Both the position numbers and the translations under genes were made by a program. A stretch of 64,000 nucleotides of DNA from Aphis gossypii (taxonomy: Eukaryota; Arthropoda; Insecta; Hemiptera; Aphididae). The notes beneath the pieces were generated by a model that did not search any database, was not told the origin of the DNA, and worked only from the letters and a program-made list of their open reading frames with translations. Location of the stretch: NCBI RefSeq assembly GCF_020184175.1, contig NC_065531.1, forward strand, positions 82,244,604 to 82,308,603, in the 5' to 3' direction. Of the stretch, positions 28,101 to 44,700 are shown piece by piece (the first letter of the stretch is position 1; every line of letters begins with the position of its first letter).

Positions 28101-31100
28101 ATGACCTGAACATACCTGCCTGTCTTTATGTACTTATACAATATACATAATATAATAATAATATTGTACAACGTGATTCACAAAACATGATCATCCCCTT
28201 TTTTCCTACAATAATGTAGTTATTTAAGATCTGATTTTTGGAATTTTTAAATATACTTACAGATTCTATAAGTATATAGTCTATAATAAAGATTATATTT
28301 TCAAATTCTTGATATCTCTTGTATTTGGAGTGTCTTGTAAAGATTAATAACTGAGAAAATATTCGTTCGAATTTTGAACTAGATTGTTTAAAATTATGTC
28401 ATGATTTTTAAAACAACTATCCATTAAATAATGCATTATATAAAAAAGAGAGGCCCTTGCGCGTTTTAAAAAGAGAAGTGCCAAAGGTCACTTCTTAAGA
28501 AGTACAAAACCTCTTAAGAGTTTGAAAATGTGGTCTATATAAGTAAATATACAGAATTCAAATACATGTATTATCAAAGGACAAAATAGGCTTTAGCATG
28601 CTTAGTGAATTACTTTTGTATATTTGTACTTCAGGCATTCGTATTCCAAACGATAAATGACGTAGGGCATAAACTATTTTATTACCTATTATACGTGTTT
28701 AATGTTGGTAACATATAGGTACTTATGCCGTCGATGTTTTGAGGTATATGATGATAATAACAACATATCACACTACGTATAATAACATATTATGTTTTAT
28801 TTATATATGTACCTAATGCGTAAATCGAACGAAGAAATGTCATCGCGTGGTTTCGGGTTACGGTCCAGAAAAACCTAATGACAAATAGCAACCCTTTTCA
28901 CAGCGGAGCCTTTTATATCATGTAATCGTTACTTATATCGGTTCATATTATTACTATCTGTCCCTTGTCGCAGTTAATCGAATACACGCGGTACGACTGC
29001 CGTTTGACTTTGAATGTATATTATAGTAGTAGGTACCTATGTTTTATAATATAATATTATGATAATATCTGAGTATCACCACGCGTGCCCGTGTACATTT
29101 CGTCGGACTTGTAGCAGATCGGTTGCGTTCGTTTGAAAAAAAGCGCTACAGCGATCATCTTACAGTCATAATGTGTAAGTACATTGGAATATTATTATAA
29201 TATAGTAGGTATAAGTCTTGGTATAGGTAAAATATTATTATAATCTCTACTTAAATTACCCTCAGCACAATTGTATTTATATTTAGTGTAAACACGTACC
29301 TATGCGCGATACGACGACGTTTACGAAGAGCGCCCGCGGGGAAGTCGATACAAGTTGTTTAATTTATCGTACAAACAATAGCTGATATTTTATACACCTA
29401 ATATTAAAACGATGTTTATAGTGCGAAAAGTCGTGTTATTAAAGTATTATAATTTTTTTCACACGAGCATGATTTAAATACGCGTACCCGCTGTACTTAT
29501 TATATTATATTGTAATAACATGGGTATAGATGATGAATTTTAATATTTTTATAATTGCGAAAATTGCGACATAACTAATTAACAAACGCCACTGTGATTT
29601 TGAGATTCTCGTCGGTTCGAATTATTTTGTGATACATAATTGTAATTTATGCCGAATCAAGACAACACATAATCATCATAACCCATAAATTAATTATGAA
29701 CCCACACTACCCCAGAGTACAGTACACAAACGCTGCGTCCTGTTTATTTATTATTAATTATATAGTTATATAAATATAACTGATACGAGCGTGCATACTT
29801 AAATCCACGGAAATTTTATTTATGGAGATAATAAAAAAACCGTTGCTCACTGCCGCGGTGACATCGTAATTTTCCGTATAGATACACATCGTGTATATTA
29901 TCATTTTTTTCTTCTTCAATTGCCGCGAGATAAGTGTTTTTTATGGCTGGATTACCGCCCGCTGTTTGAAAACGTTTTTTCTGTCCGATATCTGTAAAGT
30001 TGTGTGTTTTTACCTGTGTACATAACATAATAATATTCTACACAATATATAACGCGAAACGCCATTATAATAATATATACTATCATACGACGCGTTTTAC
30101 CCGCCATACCTGTACCTATACACACACACACATACGCGTATTTACTCGCACGCGTAGACTTTCACTGCGGTGTACAAAAGTTCGCACGTGGAATTATATT
30201 ATACAGGTTTGTTAGAATGCGAAGAGTCGCTATAGATGCGAAAAAATATAAATAAATAAAACCAGTAAAAAAATGCAACTGGCAACTAACCGTATAGTAG
30301 GTATATAATACTATAATGCAATATTATATAGGTACCTAGGCTGCTCGTTACAGCATATTTTTATTAAAAAAAAAAAAATAGGTGTTGCGATGAGGCGCGG
30401 TAGGTACCTGTATAATAATAATATGTGAGCCGTACGTGTAACTTGGCTGTTCGGTAGCTGTGTACAATAACGCAAATAAGGACTGATCGGTTAATGGTTT
30501 TTACACTCCCGCCTGTACCCATAATATATATACATATACATATAAAACACACGTGAACGACGTTTTCAATTGATCAGACGAAACGGCATGTCTATAACCG
30601 CGGTTTATCTTTTCGGATTCGGTACGATCATATTTTTCTTTATCTCTCCGCCTCCATCGCGATCGTCGTCGTTGTCGTCGTCGTTATAGACCACGTTGAT
30701 TTATCACTTCGCAATACGTCATTGTCATTCGCGAGAAATTACTATACCTACCTATCATGAATGTATACCTACATATAAACGTTATGTACCACGCAGTATT
30801 GTAGGTGCGGCGGTAGGTCCGCGCACCGATCGGTCAACGACTAACTTTTAGCAGTGGTGTGGTCGGCCCCCCTCCCCACTGGATCTAAGAAATTTGATTT
30901 CGTATATTAAGTGATATACCGAATATGGTTGTGAAAAACGACATCAAAAGTATTATATTTTTAATTTTAGTTATTCACCGAACCACTATTTATACATCCC
31001 GAGACGAGCCGTGATTTGATATGGGTTTTTATTTTGTATAGGTATTAATTTTCCAAAATCTAGTTGATGCATTTGGATGTTATACCTACCTAATATTATT

Positions 31101-34100
31101 ATCAATTTTTTTGCATTTTTAAAAATAAAATACTATTAATCTGTGTGTGATGTTTTTTATAACTAAAAGTGGATAGTAACAAGTACTATACTGTCTATTC
31201 ATTATGTATATTATAGAAGTGTACTCGCAGGAGTGTATGTGCACAAATGCTGAAATGTCATTGGTAACATTGTTATAATCGTTATAGAGCACCGCGTATT
31301 TAGAGTACCTAAATATTTTTTTTATCTTTACTAATTCTTCATATGTCATATCATAATGTTAAATAGATTTTAAGATAATACAATACGTTTCAAAACATGT
31401 GTTATAGAATACATAGTTTTGAGAAATATCTATTTTCGGTCAATTTTATTTTAATATGATTTTTAAGGCAATTTTCTTAAATTTTAAATACCTTTTATAT
31501 ATGCTTAATAATTAATTAATATACTAAGCAAATTGCAATTCTAATATTGTCACCAGTACAAAAATTTTTTGCTTGAATTCGTTATAAAATATTTTTAAAC
31601 TTTGATCTTTAATTGTTGTAACTTGTAAACTTTTAATCCATTTTTGAAATATTTTTTACATTATTTAAAATTTTAAATGCATTTTATTCCATTTTACTAA
31701 GCATTATTTTTTTTCAACACGGCCTTCATTATAATAATATATCTACTTTAATTGATATTGTCTATTGTTAATAATGTAAATACTAAACAAGTACTTAATT
31801 AAAGTGTAGAGTAATAATTTACATACATATACCTATATCATTAAGCTTAGATGGAATTAGCAAGCAAGACTTTAAACAATAAGACTTTCTGTATTGATTC
31901 ATAATTTATAGCGTACGGAAATCAGCGAGATCGCCGTTATCGATCTCAGCCGAGGCGCGACCCTATGTGAAGTGTAGTACTAGGTAAGGTACATGTAGAT
32001 AATTTATGGTGATTCATTACGTCCGAAAATATTAGTTAGAAATTTATAACATAATAATATATTTAGTTCACGACGACGATACAGACGCGTGGCTACGCGG
32101 GGACGAAGACGACGACGACCCCGGGGACGTTTCCTCGGTCTTATTAATATTATACCATAGCAGTCCTCCTCCTCGTTCCGTCGGATAGGCTATTAAGATT
32201 TGTGTAGCGATTAAAACATTATGGGCGTTGATTTCATATGGCACGTAGGACGAGAAGAAGAAAAAACTACTTTTTTTCAAATATTAAACATTATATTATA
32301 TTAATATTATTATACTCTCCGCGCCCGTATATAATAGAGCGCTCGTAGGCATTCGATGTGTTCGAAATCACCTGCTCTCCCTCGATGTCCATTTGCAATG
32401 ATAGGTATGATATCATAACGGAATTCAAGCGTTTGTTTGTGTATATATATATATATATATATTATTATTTTATATCGATATTGTTATTAATATTATCATG
32501 TGTTTATTCCCGCAGGAGGATCTCCTCATACACGGCGACAGTGTGTACGACATGATCGATAAACAAGATCATCAGGCTGTCCAAACCGAACTATCCAGGA
32601 GTCAAACGTCCGCCGAGGACCAAGGATGCAAGCGTATGTTTTTGTGTCGGATGAACGTTTCCAGGAACGCCCGGAGGCAAATGCGATTCGGCGATCAAAA
32701 AGTATATATAACATACAATATCCTGTGTTATTATAATAACATAATTATATGACGTGTTCAGTTTTTTTTTTTTTTATTAGTATTCATATAGAGCTCATCT
32801 ATTCATCTTATCAAAATAATATTGTTCGATTCGTAAAATCATAAATAAGTATAATTATTAATCGAATTATAACTATATTAATATATGTACATTTTCTTCC
32901 AATACGCCGTCTCTATCGTAATAATATTATTCTTCCTGATAATGAACCGTTAAATTATTTTTGAGGGTTAATTCGATAGAAGTGCATTTAATAATCGGAG
33001 AGTCATAACGAGCACGCGACCGGGTTTTTATCTAAATGAGTTTAAAAAGTCGAAAACTGGTTTGAACACGGTCCGTACTCAAAAAAATGAACCAGTTTTG
33101 ACTCGCCGATTTAAACGCAATTTCTAATATTCTGAAAACAAAAATTAACACTTTGACCCCTCGAACGGCGTAACCATAATAATATTATAACCATTCACGT
33201 TATATAATGCTGTATGGTAGAGTAATTATAATCGTTTGTCCGGCAGGTTGTTTTAGTGCAGGGCCACTACCTCTCCTATCTGCCGCTGTGCAGCAGAAAT
33301 GAACCAGTTTTCCTAGCCACTTGCAGCCCGGTGGCGATGCCCGAGACCAGGGAGGCTGTGGTCCAGGGTTCCACCACAGTGTTCACAGCCATCCATTCGA
33401 TGGACATGAAGTTCATACACGTAGACAAAATGTATGTTAACACTTAAAAACCATTAAGGGGGGCATTGTTTCGATTCGCCGACCAGCCGCGCCAAGTCGC
33501 TCATATTATTACTATAATCGTTTACGGCACGTGATCAACGGTAGCCGATGCACATGTTATGCATTCGAAACGAGACCGACGCGATTTTCGTTTTTAATCG
33601 ATTTACCTTAAACAGCGTCGCCGTCATTGTTAAAGTTTAACCCCATAAAATATTATTATATAAACGCGTTGTCGCTGTTCCGGTGTACCAGCTGTGATGT
33701 GTTTGTATAACGTGCTCTGAATTATTCATGCACGTTTTAATAATAATAATAATAATATACGAAAATTACGTTTCCTATCCAATACGTATTTTGTATTTAA
33801 CTCCGGTTTTGGGGGCGCCAATTAAAATCGGGCAACAAATCATCACCATCGCTCAAATATTATAAGTACATGTAGGTGTATATAAGTACTATTCGCGCGC
33901 GCGAGCATTTCACCAATTATCTCGTTAAAAAACAATTATCGAAAATACACCAGGCACAACGGACCTCGCGCGGGAACAAATTAAGTACCAAAATATATAT
34001 CATTGGACGTTGTCGGCGGCGGGACCGGTTGTCAAGTGATAGAAGTATATCTACCTCTATATAGAAGAAAATAATAATAATAATAAAGAAACGAGTAACG

Positions 34101-37100
34101 TATTTATTGCCTCCGCATCGGGTGTATGTCATATTAAAACTGGGAACGGCAAAACGGGTGATTAATAACAGTTTTGTATACCTGTTGTGTTGCGCGGCGC
34201 GGAATTGGTGCAGCGGGCGAACGATTTGTCGGGTGTCCCCGTCGCGTGGGCGAGGTCGGCCGATGAATATAATATAGGTACCTCTGCAGAGCGGTCGGCA
34301 ATACAAGCTTTCGTCGCCGCGTACACGACATTATATTACATTATAATATATACTACACCATATTATTTTGTATATATACTTCGTAGGTACTCGCCATTAA
34401 TCACGCGAAACCCAACTGCACCGGATAATACACGCCGTCCTCTCGGAAATAATAACGACGATAATAATAATATAGGTATATACCGTTTGTCGCGCGATAC
34501 ACTGTATAATATGCGCGTTTTGAAACATGCTATAATAATATACGTTCAGCTGCAATTATACATGTATAGTCGGTGGGTCGTTTGTCACAGTCCTCGTCGC
34601 TGCTGCAAATGTGTCCGCAACGAAAGGCCTACATCGAATCGATCGATATACGTACCTGCAGTCCGTTTTTCCGATTACTCGAATCGATTTCCTCGTCTCA
34701 AAGAAACGCCGCGCAAACTCGATAACCGCTCTTTTTATACCCGTTCGTATACACGCGATCCGGTCCATTCACACGTCATCGACATCAGCCTCTGTACAGA
34801 CCGTTCTATATTGTTTGTACGCGTATAATGTTATATGAATGTAGGAAAAGCTTGAAACGCGAAGATTGTCTCGTCGTTTGTCACCCGCGGACTCGTTATA
34901 CGCGGCGGCAGTGTCCACACGCAGAATATTTTAACCCGGCGTGTGTCTCTAACCCCTATCAATTACATCTGATTTTGACGTTTTCGTTTATTCGATATCG
35001 TACTTAAAATATTGCTCTACCAAAGACCCATATACTAGGTAGGTATATCGTATGAAATCATAACTCAAACTCAAAAATTGTCCCAAGTATCCACTTAACT
35101 CAACCGTTCACCCAATCACTCAATCGATCGAGTTAATTTACATAGAAATATTTTAAAGTTTAAACTATTGATGTTCTTAAAATATTCAAACAACATAATA
35201 TAATATACCTACAAAGTTGTTTGCCTTTTAGGAATTCGGCAGATACGTCAGCTAGCAGACGAGCATACCAATTAGTAACGAGCGAGCGTTAAGTGCACTC
35301 TGTATATAATATTATAGTCGATACTCGTGTATCTGATATGTATACGACGCGTGCTCGTATAAATATAAATTATAATATTTAAAATTATTGTTTCGTTGAA
35401 TGCGATATCATGTTTCCGAACCGGGCGGTGACCGTTGCCTGCAATTAGTCTGAGTGTTGTGCGTCGGTGGACGACGGTGTATACAACGTCATCGCGCTGT
35501 TACAGTTATTATAATATTAGTATAGCATAACATTATACATACGCGTTTGAATTAATCTCATTTAAACAGGCCACGAATAATGAATGAATTACGACCAGAA
35601 CGAGATATCACGTGAGCGCGTGCGTCTGTACGTCGTAGCCGACACGTACCGACGCGTTACATATTATATGGATGTGCAGCGGCTGTGGCCGCTGGGGGCG
35701 GGAAAGGGTTATATATGTTACTCACTGCGGGCAATGTTATTTTCTGACCGCGTGGATATTATCGAACGGCGTTTTCGATTGTTGCGAAACTTCCCGAGCC
35801 GAGCACCCCCTCCACCCACGCCTTGCGCTCCGACGAAATGAAATTACACCAGAATCGGATACACACGACTTTCTCGGCGCGGATCGGGTTATGATTTGTA
35901 ACGGTGAGAATATTATAGGTACACATAATATTATGATCTAAAAACAAATCTCGCTATCGATCACAAACTCGCGCTCGCGACGCCTACAAATTCTTGTTCT
36001 TGAAGCGATACTATATTATAAGTACCTATGTAAAATAAATGTGTGTGTGTGTGTGTGTGTGTGTCTATGCGAGTATAGGCATCTACTATGGTCACTGCGA
36101 GCGCGGGGGAGGAGTAGGAGGAAGGTGGACCGTCTTCGAAATGCAATCGAAATAGTAATCGAAAACCATATTCCTGATGGCGCAGACACATTACATGATG
36201 TATCAGTGCGGTGTTATATAGAATTCCAAAACATTATATTATTAAGCTCGAAATTATTGAATCCTATAATATAATAACCCTAGAACATTACCATTCGACC
36301 CGTGAACCCGTCTTAGTCGCGGTATAATATTATGTACCAACAATAATAATCTGTTCAAGTTATGCGTATTATACATTATAATCGCGATGGGAAATCGATA
36401 AAAGCGCGTTCGAATTCCATTGGTTTTTCAAGCACATTGCGTGGCACGTGACATCGACAAAAAAAAAATATGTTTTTCATTATTGATTATTTTTTTCCAG
36501 AGGAGAATTTCATTTGGGGTTTTCTCGTTCAGAGCTGCAGGGCGTCTCTTGGTATCAATTGTTGCATTGGGAGTGTATGCGCGAAGCTCAGAGCAAACAC
36601 AGGCTGAGTGAGTATATTATACATTATACACGTCAGTTTAATAACACGTACACATATTCGAGCATACATCATACACTGTATACACAGAGCCGGAGGCAGC
36701 TGCCCCGAAACCAAAAGTGATATGTATAATATGTGAATAAAAAAAAAATCTTATCGCCCACCCGTGATATATGTACGCGTCGTATATACATTACAGTTGT
36801 TTAAGAGAAAAGAAAACATAGTGTACAACTCGTATATATATTATATATATATAATATGTTATATATATAGATATGCTACATATTATATTTTGAAATACGC
36901 GTAATAACAATAATTATTGTCGGTTGTATATGTACACAGTTACACAATCAGAACAGGATCGTTCTTGCATACTGCTGGCCAGGGTACAGAAGAGGGCCAC
37001 AGGGGACTGGCTTTGGATACACTGCGTGTTACAGGTCAAAGACAACATGGAAAACAGCCAACAGCCAGTCATCGTCAGCACAAATCAAGTACTTACGTAA

Positions 37101-40100
37101 GTAGAATAATATGTCGACGTTATTTATTTGTTGTTATTAAATTATTAGTATTTCTATTATTGTTGTTCTGCCATTATTATTTCTGTGCAGTTAAAGTGGT
37201 ACCTCCTGCGTACACTCGTTTTTTTTCTTTGTTAATATTATTTTCGTATAAGATACAATATTTTATATTTATATTATCCATTGTCCGTACTTGGTTTTAT
37301 TAGCATAACGTTTGACGCGTGTAAAAAAGTGTCTTAGCTCATTATATTTAAACGTGGAAAATTGATTACTTATTACTTATACATACAAAGCGATTGCATG
37401 CTCAGTGCTCTACCCTTTTTTTCTTCAATAATTTAATCGTTCTAAAGCCAGTTTTTGGAATTTTTAAACGTAATTTAAAGGCTATATTTTTAAATTGTCG
37501 AGATTTTTCGTACTACCCAATGAATGTCTACAAAGGATTAATACAAGTTTCTGGTTTTCAAAAGAAAATTCACCTTTTTTACATTAAATTAATTCAAGGA
37601 TCGTGCTTTTAAAAACTTAGATGTATCTAACATTCTAAGTTATAATTTGTAGAAATATTTTATTAATTGTTAAATGTTAATACTAAAGATCAAAGTTCTT
37701 AAAAATGATTTAGCAAAAATATGAAATAAATGTGATGTCACATTTAGTATTTTTATACAACTATTTCGATTTATTTAATAAACATTAAAACTTAAAAGAT
37801 TAATAAGTTACTACTTACTATCATCAGTTTCAAGTCACTATGTCCCCAATACCCAATATCTTCCAAATTCATGTATTATATTTGACCAATTAAAATTTTA
37901 TTCGATTTAGCAAATTATTTGGGACCTAAATAATCTTACAAAAACCATTCCTATAATTACTCCTTAAATAATTGTATTAAGGTCCAAATGACTGCAAAAT
38001 ATTTCATTCGTTCCGTTTCAATATTAGAATGTATTATATCCGAGTAGTGTTTTATTAAAACCAGAATGAATATTATACAGACAACAGACCTAGTATTATT
38101 TTATTGTAATCGTATTACAATATACGGCATATTTATACGGCAAAGAGAAATCGAGTACCTTTTTACCAATGTTCCCGCAGACTCATATACCAAGTATATG
38201 AATATATTTTAATAATAGCGTTTAAAAGACAGTAGTATAATGTCCTGTAACTTATTATTACTTTTTACTTATTGCTGTTTAATCGCGATTGATATTGATT
38301 TTTTTTTGTGTTTGGTTGGATTGATAACCTATAATTAATTATATACTTATATACTTTATGTACATAATTTTAAAAGAAATATTTTTCTAAAGAATTTCGA
38401 AACCCAAAGATTCGATAAAGAACTCTACAATAACACTGACGTTTTATAAATGTTGACAACAGAATAACCGTAATGTACCTATCGTCAATGTTTTCTAACT
38501 ATTGCGAGAATGGTGTTTACACTTCCGTTGCATCGTCGTGTAAATCAGAAGACCTATACGTTATAATATATAATATATATCATCGAATAGACTATTATAT
38601 TATAATTACTGTTGTATCAATATTATATATTTTTTATTATATAATATTATACATATATTACATATAGCATTTAAGAGGTATTATTATAGATTTATTCGCG
38701 GGACGAGATTTCAAACACGTCCAAACACGTTTCGTCGTATATGATATATATATATATATATATAATATATATGTCTGTGTGCCGTATACATACGAATGCA
38801 ATTTTCCCATCGCAGAATTTATATTATAGTATAGTATATAATATAATATAGGCGTATTACACTCGCATGTCGTCTGAAAGCCGCTGTATTCTGAATACGC
38901 GATCCCGTATACATATTATACCTATAAGCGAACTGCGACCACGGTATAAAAATATAATAGTGTTACCACAATCCCGTCAGGCGGACGACGGAAGGACAGT
39001 GCCATTAGGATCGACCGCGGCGGCAGCTAAGACGTTAAACCATTTTTTTTTCCACTCGACAACAATATTTATACTGTGCGGTGCGTGTTAGCAGTGAGTA
39101 TACATAGCGCGTAGGTACGTGCAGCGTTATAAAATAAATGACAACGCGTTATATTATAATAACGAGCGTCCAGAACGTTTGACAGAGCATATATACAAGC
39201 GGTTCCGGAAATTTATTGAAACATGTAAATACTTTTAGAAAAAAAACGATCGTGTCTCCGCGCGCGCGAAACCCGAGTGGCGTTTAAACACGTGTCAATA
39301 AGACACGTCGCCTGCAGTACCTATACTTATTATACGATTCGATATGAGTTTATCGGTATCGATTTGCGGTTTGCAGAGAGAAAAAAATAAAATATATACG
39401 TCCGGCACGTGTTTTATGACGTGATAATATTAAAAGACGTGAAAAATAAAAACCGTACGCGTGATACAGAATAATAATAATAACGTTTATACGAGAATAC
39501 ATTGGTTATGGTGAGGGATTGAGGGGAGTAGTAAGTGAACGAGAAAAATAAAAACCTGTAGACTTTAATGGCCAGTAATAAAGTTAACGAGTCGCCGCGG
39601 AGGAGCGGTCGACGCTTCTACCTAAACATTTATATAATATATATATTATATATTATTATATGTACTATACTGGTGACAAATTACCGGCACTAATAACTAC
39701 CTATGTTCCATACCATACGGAAGCGAGTTGAAATTACCGTCGTCGCCGTGGTTATCGCTCGTCATAAGTTATAACTGTAACCACCGTTGTCGCGACAAAA
39801 CGTATATAGACTTCCGAGACAAATATGCCATAGGAAAATGTACAGTCATTTCCGAAATGTCAAACGAAAAACCCACGCAAATACTGATCAAAAATCGTGT
39901 TTACAACGTTTATGTTTTTACGACACGTTTGTCGCAGATGACATTTCGATAAATATAATATTGTGATGTTATCACGTAGATAGTACATCCGTTTTAATGT
40001 ATTTTACTCAGCGTTTATCGATCAACGATTTTTTTTTTATGACATAGTTTTTGACAAATAATTTAATCAGCGCATACACACACACATCACATTTATAATA

Positions 40101-41668
40101 CATTATGTAAAAATGTCGAGTTGTCTTCTACTATACGCGTAGTTTTACCGCGATATTTCTCGTTTTTACATTTTAGTTATTCTGATCAAGTTTTTTTCAT
40201 ACATAAATAAAAGTAACGATTCAATATCCAGAAAGCAATAAACACATATTATTATATAGAGTTATTAGAGTCACTATATTTATCACGTGTTCACATTATT
40301 AATGTCAAATCACCAATGTTAAATCAGAGGATTTATATTGACGTCTTGTTGTTTGTGAAAATGGGATTGGCTCAATTTATTTAATCTCAACTTATCGATC
40401 AAATTAAACCATATATTTAAATATAAATACTATAGATAGGTATTTGATATATAAAATTATTTCTTAGTGTAAAAAGAGTAGGACAGATCAAATATCCGAG
40501 TATATCTATTCAATTCAGATATTTCAGATAAGTATAAAACGTTATAATACTTGTATTTATTTGAATGTAAAAATAAGTATATAAAAATAACATCACTAAA
40601 TCACAAATGTCGAGTAAAAATATGTTAATATAGTTCAGAAACTTGGGTAAAATTGTTACGAAAAAGAATTATATCATTTTTGAAAAACATGTTTTGGCAC
40701 TTAGAATTTCTTGAAAATAAAAACAGCAATTTTCAATTAGTATAGTAGGTACGACCATTAAAGATTCGCAATAACATAATTAAAATATAATGCTTTTAAT
40801 AAATCTCGGTTTAAATCAAAGTGGCTAGTTCTCGTCGTTCTCGATATTTTAATGCAAAATTGTATTTAGAGAAATAGAAAGTGCCTGTATTTAATTTAAA
40901 ACACATTTTACGACTGAAATTAAATAAGATGTATAAGATATAATAATCTGTAATTATTTCATGTGGCAATAATAATAATTAATAATAATAAAATAAATCA
41001 TTTCTTTAAAGAGAATAAATAGACACATCATAAATTATAATACGTAATATAAAACGTAATTAAATCACTTTAGTGTTTACCCATTTTCTTTGCTACAGTG
41101 TAATGGTGTAATATATGGTTCAAATAATAAAAAGTTATAAAAAAATAATGGATATAAAATTATATATATTTAGATAACCGATGTATTGATATCAATATTC
41201 ACGGGGCGTATTACTCATGATCGTACCAGCCGAATGAAAACACGTTAATATTCAATATAATATACGCATGTATTAAATATAATATTATACCGTAGATATA
41301 AATGATATTCGTAGCGACTTATGTGAAGTATATAAAATATTGCGAAATTTAATGATCTGAAAGCCGTTCGTATACATTTTATACCATATATATATATATA
41401 TAAATATATAAATAGGTACTCGTACCTGCGCCAGAATAAGAGACGACACGTTTAAAAGCTTATAATATTAAATAAACCGATACGATCAACTGGAACACTG
41501 CAAATGATAACCGACCGCATGGAAAACTATAGCGCACACTCGCATATATGGGCATATATTATTATATTATGTACATAAATAATATACGCACTGTATTATG
41601 TCTCGTGACATAGGCGTATAGTCTTACGACGCGTATCACTTGCACCAGAATCCGTGTACAGAAACCTT

Positions 41669-41710
<42 letters not shown>

Positions 41711-44700
41711 ATTGTACGAAGTGTGTACACTGTACATTGTACGAAGTGCAACATCATAAAATGTAATATGTTTAATGAAATCGGAAATTGGAAAGACGCG
41801 ACGGTTATAATTTTATAGTGAATATATTCTAACATCGTTTTGTAATATACACCAAGAGGTGAAACATATTTTGCGAATATACCAGAGTATACGAGAGCTA
41901 TCTGGTTCAGTATAGCAAACAGAGTATGAAAAAACGTCAATATCAGATAATTTTTACCTTTTATTGTATATACCAAGGCTGGCAAAGTTAATGATATTTT
42001 TATAGCCCGATTTAGTTGAATTATAATATTGAGCGACCGGCTACAATTAGCCTTCTTTCAAAACGCTATATACGGTAATCGGGCCACTATTACATTTAAA
42101 TTTTAATAAAATAATATTTATTTTAATACGTCACATATGAATTTCATATTTTGTTAATATTGTTCCATTTGAAATGTAATCAGAAGTTTATACTAAAATT
42201 AGAAGCATAGGAATATTAAAAATCAGGAAACATACTTTAATTCGAAAAACTTATATTCATAATAAAATTTAAAAATGCGAAAAAAAGAAAAACATATTTG
42301 AATTTGTGAAATTTGTACGGCATTATTTAAAAAAAATAATAAAAACAAAATACCCCAATTTCCAGATCTTTAAAAATATTGATGTAATTTATTGCCCAAT
42401 CTCCATGTAGTAAAAGGTAAACAAATATTTTGAACGAAGCAGATAGATAAAATGTGGTTCAATATTACCGACCGCCCATTATAGTACGTACATCTATTTT
42501 AAAAAAGTTCTAATAGCACTGTGGCGGTTACATATGCACTGTGCAGGCATTCACATTCATATAGAACTATACACTATATTATTATACCATACTCGATACC
42601 ATACGTACAAATATAACTGAAAAAATTAAAATTAAGCATCAACTTAGTTTATGATAGTGGAAAAAAATTTGCATTTTTTGTTATGTAAACGCGGAGTTAA
42701 AGAAGTTATAATGAATAAGCTCAAGTTATTGCGTTAAGTAAATAAATTAAACTCTACCATGATTAATTCTAAGCGTGTCAAACCCAAGGCTCGTCTAGTC
42801 TTGTTGGTATATATTATCAATGTATACCTACAATATACTGCAGTAAACTCATACCCGATCAATATTATGTATATCATTATAATTGTCCCTTATATCGTTC
42901 GTGGGAAAATCGATGTGCTGTTTTAATCTAACACGACTAAGAAAAACTAACGGTTCGCGAAATATACATCGTGTACTGCATGTATGTCTCAAAAATGAAG
43001 AAAAAACAAATGTTTTCGCGGCGTTGTAGGAATATACCTATAATGTACTCGTATACGAGTTACAACGATATCAAAATCGTGAGAACGAGTGGAAAATTCG
43101 CGAATATCATGCCTAGACACACTATACATTATATAATATTATGTTATAATGAATACCTACGCATGACGATGTTATTCGGGTGGTCGCAGTAGGTAAGTAT
43201 AAACGTAACATACAAATATATAATACGTAGAGTGATATTATAATGGTGCTGTGGCGAACGTGTGTTATGGTTTTGCGACACGAAATTCTACGACGGACTA
43301 GTATTATAATGTGCGACTTGAGCATAATGATGATATTATTATAATACCTATGGGTACACCGTGTATAAATATAATGTGCTCGGACGTTTTGCGGAAATGA
43401 AGCGTGATAATATAGTATATTATGCGTTATTATAATATTAGGTATAACACGTAATAAGGCCAAAATTATTGTTTTATTATATAAAATAAGTCAAAAAATT
43501 TTATAATACTACCTTGGCCGAAACAAATTATTATTATGTATAGCTGATGTACAACATATGCGGAAAGACATGTGGGTTCAAGTGGCCAAGTCGCTACGCC
43601 TTTGTAATGGAAACGTGACGATTTACGCGAAGAAAAGTATTATAATCTCAGGTGAAATTCTGAAACACCGGGGATGTTAAATCGTGTTAATACAGTGTAC
43701 TTTAAGAGGGTCCGTAAAATATTTTTGAATTAAAATAAAAATCCAAGGAACTCTACAGTGATGTGTGTGTGTTATTTTTTTGGTCTGTAAATCACCTTTT
43801 GGAGCAGTGAAAATGCTTTGATTTTTCAACTTGGAGGTATTGTCTTATATCATATTGAATCTAATTGTTAACTTGGGGAAGGAGGGAAGGGTCAAGAGTA
43901 GCAAAAAATGTCCAGTATACTTTTAAAAATAACTATAGGAAAATAAAAAAAAAATTGAAAAATCAGGGATATTTAAGCAAAAATCGTTTTTTTTTTTTTA
44001 AATTGTTTTCTTTATTTTATTATAATAATTCTAAAACGAATAACTAGAAATTTTAAATTTTAACCAAATATTTATTTATTTATCATTTCTTATTCATAAT
44101 TATCAAAATATTTTGACTTTTTTTGAACTATTAATAGACAAATTAAGTTTTCGACTATTTATAATTTTTTTTTCCATACATATCGATAAAAAACGTATTT
44201 CTGTGTAAAAATATTTGAACATTTTTACAACATTTCTCATAATATGTTGTTCTTCTACAGCCAATTAAAAAAAAAAAATAAAAAAAAAATATATATATTT
44301 ATAATCGTTAAAGTTATAACTTTTAAAAATGAATTATTTTATTTCGCTTTTCGCGTGTATATTTTTAAACTTTTTTGCGTATTCAATCCTGACCGCAGGT
44401 TATCGTACATAAGAAGCACGCGATGGCGTCAAAGATGTGTAGTATATATATATATATATTATATATATATATATATATTATACTTGAGTTTATTCGACCG
44501 CGTTCGTATTATATAATATACTATGTATTATTTGATATACGTATATCACATCTCAAGTCGAGCGATTCGCCGGTTCGCCCGTTTCGTGGATCATAATAAC
44601 AATAATATTATAACGTGCCGCGGCCATAATTCACACGCGAGCTTGTGCGCCTGCTCGCTCCGATGCGAACCCGATAAAAACGCGAGCGCACTGCGATGGC

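Larger units (their letters stand above)
18369..32515 (+). other. dys: dys intron, 14.1 kb
   Basis: Bounded by gtaagt and cgcag, in phase 0. Contents seen are (TA)n at 22762-22780, a MITE-like element at 24434-24814, (ATT)n at 25125-25154, and a small inverted repeat at 25242-25273. An isolated transposon-like end (TACAGGGTGTTC) starts at 21825 and another (TACAACGTGATTC) near 28164. ORFs in it are short and low in complexity, and no nested gene is recognised. Confidence 0.85.

Noticed and set aside
34187..34828. 213-codon plus-strand frame
   Set aside because: It lies inside the PAS-B intron, contains Tyr/Ile runs from AT repeats, and shows no domain or splice-supported coding.
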